From Inquilinus ginsengisoli_B (lineage in GTDB: Bacteria; Pseudomonadota; Alphaproteobacteria; DSM-16000; Inquilinaceae), in assembly GCF_050434925.1 (NCBI RefSeq), contig NZ_JBNDJK010000001.1, positions 7,750,001 through 7,814,000 on the forward strand: a stretch of DNA of 64,000 bases. Direction: 5' to 3'. The translations under genes and the position numbers were made by a program. The notes beneath the pieces are model-generated. The model had not been told where the DNA came from and ran no database searches. It saw only the letters and a program-made list of their open reading frames with translations. Below are positions 60,745 to 64,000 of this stretch, in pieces. The number at the start of each line of letters is the position of its first letter. Positions within the stretch are counted from its first letter, which is position 1.

Positions 60745-61871
60745 GGCCGCTCCTCGCCCATCACCAGGACGGTGTCGATCACCAGGTCCCGGTCGCCCGG
60801 GGCCCAATAGAAGCGGATCAAATCGGCCGGCGCGCCCACGGCCAGCACGCCGCGTCCGCCCACGAAACGGCCGGGATTGACGGTGGCGAGGCGCAGGGCA
60901 TCGGCCAGCGAGAGACCGGCCGCCTCGATGGCGAGGGCAACGTCCTGCTTCAGCGGCCGGGCGGCGCCCGCGAGGAAGGGCGTGCCGGCGAGGCCGAGCC
61001 GCCCGTCGGCCGTGAGCTCGACCCGGCCGCCGATCGGCTGGTCGTAGAGGCCGGGCGGCAGGCCGGCCAACGCCGCAGCGTCGGAAACCAGCACGGCACG
61101 GTTCAGCCCCTTGGCTCGCAGCATCGCCTTGAGCACCTCGGCCGGCAGGTGGTGGCCGTCGGCGATGAAGCTGGCGGTCAGCCGGTCCTCGGCCAGTTGC
61201 GACCAGATCGGATTCGGATGGCGCGGCAGCGTCGCGGCGATGCCATTGCCGAGATGGGTCGACAGTGTCGCCCCGGCCTCCACCGCCGCCGCGATCTGCG
61301 CCGGCGAGGCGTCGGTGTGGCCGATCGCGGCATGCACACCTCGCGCCGCCAAGCCGCGGATATAGTCCGGCGCGCCGTCATGGTGCGGCGACAGGGTGAC
61401 CAGGCCGAGGAGCCCGCCGCAGGCTGCCTGCCAGCGGTCGAACTCGGCGAGGTCCGGCGGCCGCACCTGGTCGCGCGGATGCGCCCCGCGCGGCCCGTCG
61501 TCCAGCGAGATGTGCGGCCCTTCGACATGCACCGCCGGGATGGCATGGGCGACCAGCGGGTCGGCCGCGCGGGCGGCGGCGATGGCGGACAGCGCCGCGG
61601 TGATCGAGGCCTCGGACGCGGTGATCAGCGTCGGCAGGAAGCTGGTGACGCCGCCCTCCCGCAGCACCGCCGCCAGCCGCGCCACCGTCTCCGGCACCAG
61701 GCCGCCGCCGTTCAGGTCGTGCCCGGCAAAGCCGTTGACCTGCAGGTCGACCAGCCCGGCCGACAGCCAGGCCGTCTCGCCCGCTGGGCCGTCCTCGATC
61801 GCGGCCACCCGCCCGTCCGCGACCGTGACCGCCAGGCTGCGGCCGGTGGCCGGGTCGCGGCCGGTGATCAC
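60741..61871 (-). CDS. nagA: N-acetylglucosamine-6-phosphate deacetylase
   Basis: 376 aa amidohydrolase, GTG start overlapping the SIS gene stop (GTGA). Motifs: VDLQVNGFAGHDLNGG, HVEGPHIS, AAIGHTDASPAQI, STHLGNGIA, VLVSDAAALAG. NagA-type metal site and substrate His visible. Removes acetyl from GlcNAc-6-P in the cytosol before the NagB-like deaminase at 62631. Confidence 0.9.
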   Translation of the reverse strand: MITGRDPATGRSLAVTVADGRVAAIEDGPAGETAWLSAGLVDLQVNGFAGHDLNGGGLVPETVARLAAVLREGGVTSFLPTLITASEASITAALSAIAAARAADPLVAHAIPAVHVEGPHISLDDGPRGAHPRDQVRPPDLAEFDRWQAACGGLLGLVTLSPHHDGAPDYIRGLAARGVHAAIGHTDASPAQIAAAVEAGATLSTHLGNGIAATLPRHPNPIWSQLAEDRLTASFIADGHHLPAEVLKAMLRAKGLNRAVLVSDAAALAGLPPGLYDQPIGGRVELTADGRLGLAGTPFLAGAARPLKQDVALAIEAAGLSLADALRLATVNPGRFVGGRGVLAVGAPADLIRFYWAPGDRDLVIDTVLVMGEERP

Positions 61872-62638
61872 AGCGACCGGACCCGGCCGCGGAACCGGCC
61901 GATGAAGCGGCCATTGGCTTCGTCGCCTCCGGGCGCGTTGCCGCTGCGCCAGACCGGCGGCTCGATGCCGCGCTCGGCCAGCCTGGCGATGGTGCGGATG
62001 ACCAGGCAGTTCAGCGCGAAGGCGTTGGCGAAAGTGGACACGGCCGCCACCGGCTCCCCCACCCCCGGGATCCGCACGACGGCGTCGCCGACCGGCACCT
62101 TGGTGTCGATGGCGATGTCGGCCAGGTCGTGCAGGTTCTGCTTGGTCGGGTGGCGGGCGGGATGGTCTGCGGCCGTCTGGTCGGCATGGCCGCGCGAGCT
62201 GACGCCGATGACGAAGGCGCCGCGCGTCTTCGCCTCGATCGCCGCGTCGATCAGCGCGGCGTTGATGCCGTAGGCGTTGACCAGGATCAGCAGGTCGTCC
62301 GGCCCCAGGCCGCGGTCGGCGATCACCACCCGGCCGTATCCGGGCGTGCGCTCGATCGCCATCGACCGCAGGGCACCGTTCGATAGCAGCGTGCCCTCGT
62401 CGAGGATGGCCGAGACATGCATCAGCCCGCCGGCGCGGAAGAAGATCTCCTGCGCCGCCAGGTTGGAATGGCCGCCGGGCCCGAAGACATGGACCAGCCG
62501 GTCGGCTTCGATCTGGTCGGCCAGCCGGGCGGCCGCACGGTCCAGGCTGTCGCGCTCGGTCTCCAGGATCGCGCGCATCAGGTCATGCGTACGGTCGAGA
62601 TAGGCGGCGCAGAGGGCGTCGGCGTCGATGTCAGCCAT
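61868..62638 (-). CDS. SIS-domain sugar isomerase-like protein
   Basis: 256 aa. Phosphosugar-binding SIS fold: LVHVFGPGGHSNLAAQEIFF, GPDDLLILVNAYGINAALID and AFVIGVSSRGHAD. No HTH domain, so it is an enzyme or sensor rather than an RpiR regulator. Within the NagA-NagB group it may handle a phospho-amino-sugar. Start overlaps the NagB-like gene by 8 bp. Confidence 0.85.
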   Translation of the reverse strand: MADIDADALCAAYLDRTHDLMRAILETERDSLDRAAARLADQIEADRLVHVFGPGGHSNLAAQEIFFRAGGLMHVSAILDEGTLLSNGALRSMAIERTPGYGRVVIADRGLGPDDLLILVNAYGINAALIDAAIEAKTRGAFVIGVSSRGHADQTAADHPARHPTKQNLHDLADIAIDTKVPVGDAVVRIPGVGEPVAAVSTFANAFALNCLVIRTIARLAERGIEPPVWRSGNAPGGDEANGRFIGRFRGRVRSL

Positions 62639-63395
62639 GGGGGTTCGACTCCGGGTCCAGGAACAGGGTGACGGCAGGGTGCCGGCGTAGCGCCGTCGCC
62701 GGGCAGGCGGCGCCGATGCGGTCGTGCAGGGCGCGGCGCACCGCCTCGCGCTTGGCAGCGCCCGGCACCACGCAGACGAGGCGATCGGCCCGCAGCAGCC
62801 GCGGCACCGTCAGGGTGATGGCATGGGTCGGCACGGCGTCGAGCCGAGGGAAGCAGCCGTCATCGACCTGCTGCTGGCGGCAGACCTTGTCGAGTTCGAC
62901 CACCTTCACGTCCAGCGGGTCGGTCAGGTCGGCCACCGGTGGATCGTTGAAGGCGAGGTGGCCGTTCACGCCGATGCCGAGGCAGACGATGTCGATCGGC
63001 GCTTCCGACAGGAGCCGGGCATAGGCGCCGGCGGCCGCTGCCGGATCGTCGCCGGGGTCGATCAGATGGACGGCGCCGAAGGGCAGCCGGTCGAACAGGT
63101 ACCGGCGCAGCCACAGGGCGAAGCGCGCCGGCGCATCCGGCGCCAGGCCGATATACTCGTCCATGTGGAAGGCAGTGACGCGGCCCCAGTCGATACCGGG
63201 CTCCGCCACCAGCGCGTCGAGCATCTCGGCCTGGCTCGGCGCCGCGGCGAAGATCATGCGGGCGGACCCGCCATCCCGCAGGAGCCGCCGCAGCTTCGCC
63301 GCCACGACGGATGCGGCGGCCCGGCCCATCGCGGCGCGGCTGGGATGGACCTGGACATCGATGCCGCCGATCGGGGCGGGTGCGGGCAGGGTCAT
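62631..63395 (-). CDS. nagB: Glucosamine-6-phosphate deaminase (NagB-like)
   Basis: 254 aa. NagB/6-phosphogluconolactonase fold: RMIFAAAPSQAEMLDALVAE, TAFHMDEYIGLAPDAPA (Asp), IDIVCLGIGVNGHLAFNDPP and HAITLTVPRLLRADRLVCVV. Converts glucosamine-6-P to fructose-6-P and ammonia. The ATG at 63395 follows GGAG at ten bases; a TTG two codons upstream (63401) is less likely. Confidence 0.88.
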   Translation of the reverse strand: MTLPAPAPIGGIDVQVHPSRAAMGRAAASVVAAKLRRLLRDGGSARMIFAAAPSQAEMLDALVAEPGIDWGRVTAFHMDEYIGLAPDAPARFALWLRRYLFDRLPFGAVHLIDPGDDPAAAAGAYARLLSEAPIDIVCLGIGVNGHLAFNDPPVADLTDPLDVKVVELDKVCRQQQVDDGCFPRLDAVPTHAITLTVPRLLRADRLVCVVPGAAKREAVRRALHDRIGAACPATALRRHPAVTLFLDPESNPHG

Positions 63396-63401
63396 GTGCA
63401 A

Positions 63402-64000
63402 CTAGCTCCGTTGGCCCGGCGGCAGGACCTCCGCCAGCCTTTCGATCATCAGCAGCAAGGCCCGGGCGATATGGAACGGGTCTTTCACCGGCAGCGCCAC
63501 CGTCTTGTCGAGCGCCGCGCCGGCGCGGTCGCGGATCTGCACCCATTCGCCGCCCGGGCCAGCGGGGAAGACGCGGTACGTATAGGCTGCCAGCCGGTCG
63601 TGCCAGGCGGCGAGGTCGGCCCGCCCGGTCTCGATATGCAGCAGCGCCAGCGTGTACAGCGCCTCGGCGTGCGGCCACCACAGCTTGGTATCCCAGGTGT
63701 CGATGACGAGGTCCTCATAGCGGTCGCCGGTCCGCCGCCCGCGCGGCGCGCCGCCGTCGCGGTCGGCATAGCGCAGCAGCCCGCCCTGGTCCTCGTCCCA
63801 GCCCAGCGCCGCGGCGCGGATGGCGATGTCGGCGAGGATACCGGCATCGAACAGCCGGGACTCGGCCGCGATGCCCCGGCGCCGCAGGGACTGCCCGGCC
63901 CGCAGCAGGAACCAGCAGGCCTCCAGGACATGGCCCGGGGTCCGATGGCGGGCCAGCAGCGTGTCGGCGTCGTCCGCCGACGCCGGCGCCATCTCGGCGA
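63402..64000 (-). CDS. AGE-family epimerase/isomerase (partial, N-terminus beyond window)
   Basis: About 199 codons seen; the frame is open to the window edge. TPGHVLEACWFLLRAG, DTKLWWPHAEALYTLALLH and WVQIRDRAG are N-acylglucosamine 2-epimerase features, with conserved His in PGH and PHAE. Likely epimerises an N-acyl amino sugar or related aldose. First visible gene of the amino-sugar operon, 6 bp before nagB-like. Confidence 0.85.
   Translation of the reverse strand, partial: AEMAPASADDADTLLARHRTPGHVLEACWFLLRAGQSLRRRGIAAESRLFDAGILADIAIRAAALGWDEDQGGLLRYADRDGGAPRGRRTGDRYEDLVIDTWDTKLWWPHAEALYTLALLHIETGRADLAAWHDRLAAYTYRVFPAGPGGEWVQIRDRAGAALDKTVALPVKDPFHIARALLLMIERLAEVLPPGQRS

Overview
This is a very GC-rich window, about 70% by eye, with codons strongly biased to G or C in third position. 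It is densely packed with ATG(A)-overlapping operons of ABC transporters, short-chain dehydrogenases, and GntR-, RpiR- and LysR-type regulators. This fits a free-living or soil alphaproteobacterium of the Rhodospirillales or rhizobial type, with Inquilinus- or Azospirillum-like gene content. The genus is inferred from style only. No rRNA, tRNA, CRISPR array or transposase was seen.

Layout. 1-369: upstream region with a duplicated 18-bp motif. 370-10894 (+): polyamine-type ABC importer with two ATPases, two permeases and two binding proteins, plus two SDRs, a polysaccharide-deacetylase-type hydrolase, a small CxxC protein and a CobW GTPase. 11087-13960: unknown minus-strand gene, RpiR regulator and a frameshifted membrane protein with a small partner. 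14158-14640: lone TolA-C-like lipoprotein. 14783-16798 (-): AT-richer islet with a DUF3644-like protein carrying a HEPN-type Rx4H motif and a PD-(D/E)XK nuclease-like protein, the best candidate for an undescribed defence module. 17041-22679: LysR regulator divergent from pxpA, biotin carboxylase, pxpB, pxpC and a biotin carrier protein. 22961-30541 (-): XRE-cupin regulator, FAD oxidoreductase, frameshifted Rieske oxygenase and a complete polyamine-type ABC importer.

30788-33817 (+): protein with two HARP-like repeats, then a TetR regulator flanked by two operator-like palindromes and an envelope operon (DUF3313-type lipoprotein, 47-aa membrane protein, 62-aa lipoprotein). 33828-44693: ribose-type ABC importer with sugar-acid enzymes, including L-rhamnose mutarotase and L-rhamnonate dehydratase, around a 17-bp FadR-type palindrome. 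44698-49726: tripartite tricarboxylate transporter (TctABC), PdxA-family dehydrogenase and a GntR regulator. 49740-58215: branched-chain-type ABC importer split into two divergent operons around a GntR regulator, each with an aldo/keto reductase, one fused to a RidA domain. 58309-59196: YghX-type hydrolase. 59482-64000 (-): ceramidase-like hydrolase, NagA, SIS protein, NagB-like deaminase and a truncated AGE-family epimerase, an amino-sugar catabolic operon entering from beyond the window.

The window is mostly catabolic: each import system sits with its own regulator and dehydrogenases, dehydratases or hydrolases. Two genes carry single-base frameshifts (near 13046 and 26487). They may be real lesions or sequence errors. 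At least two families of palindromic intergenic repeats recur between operons.
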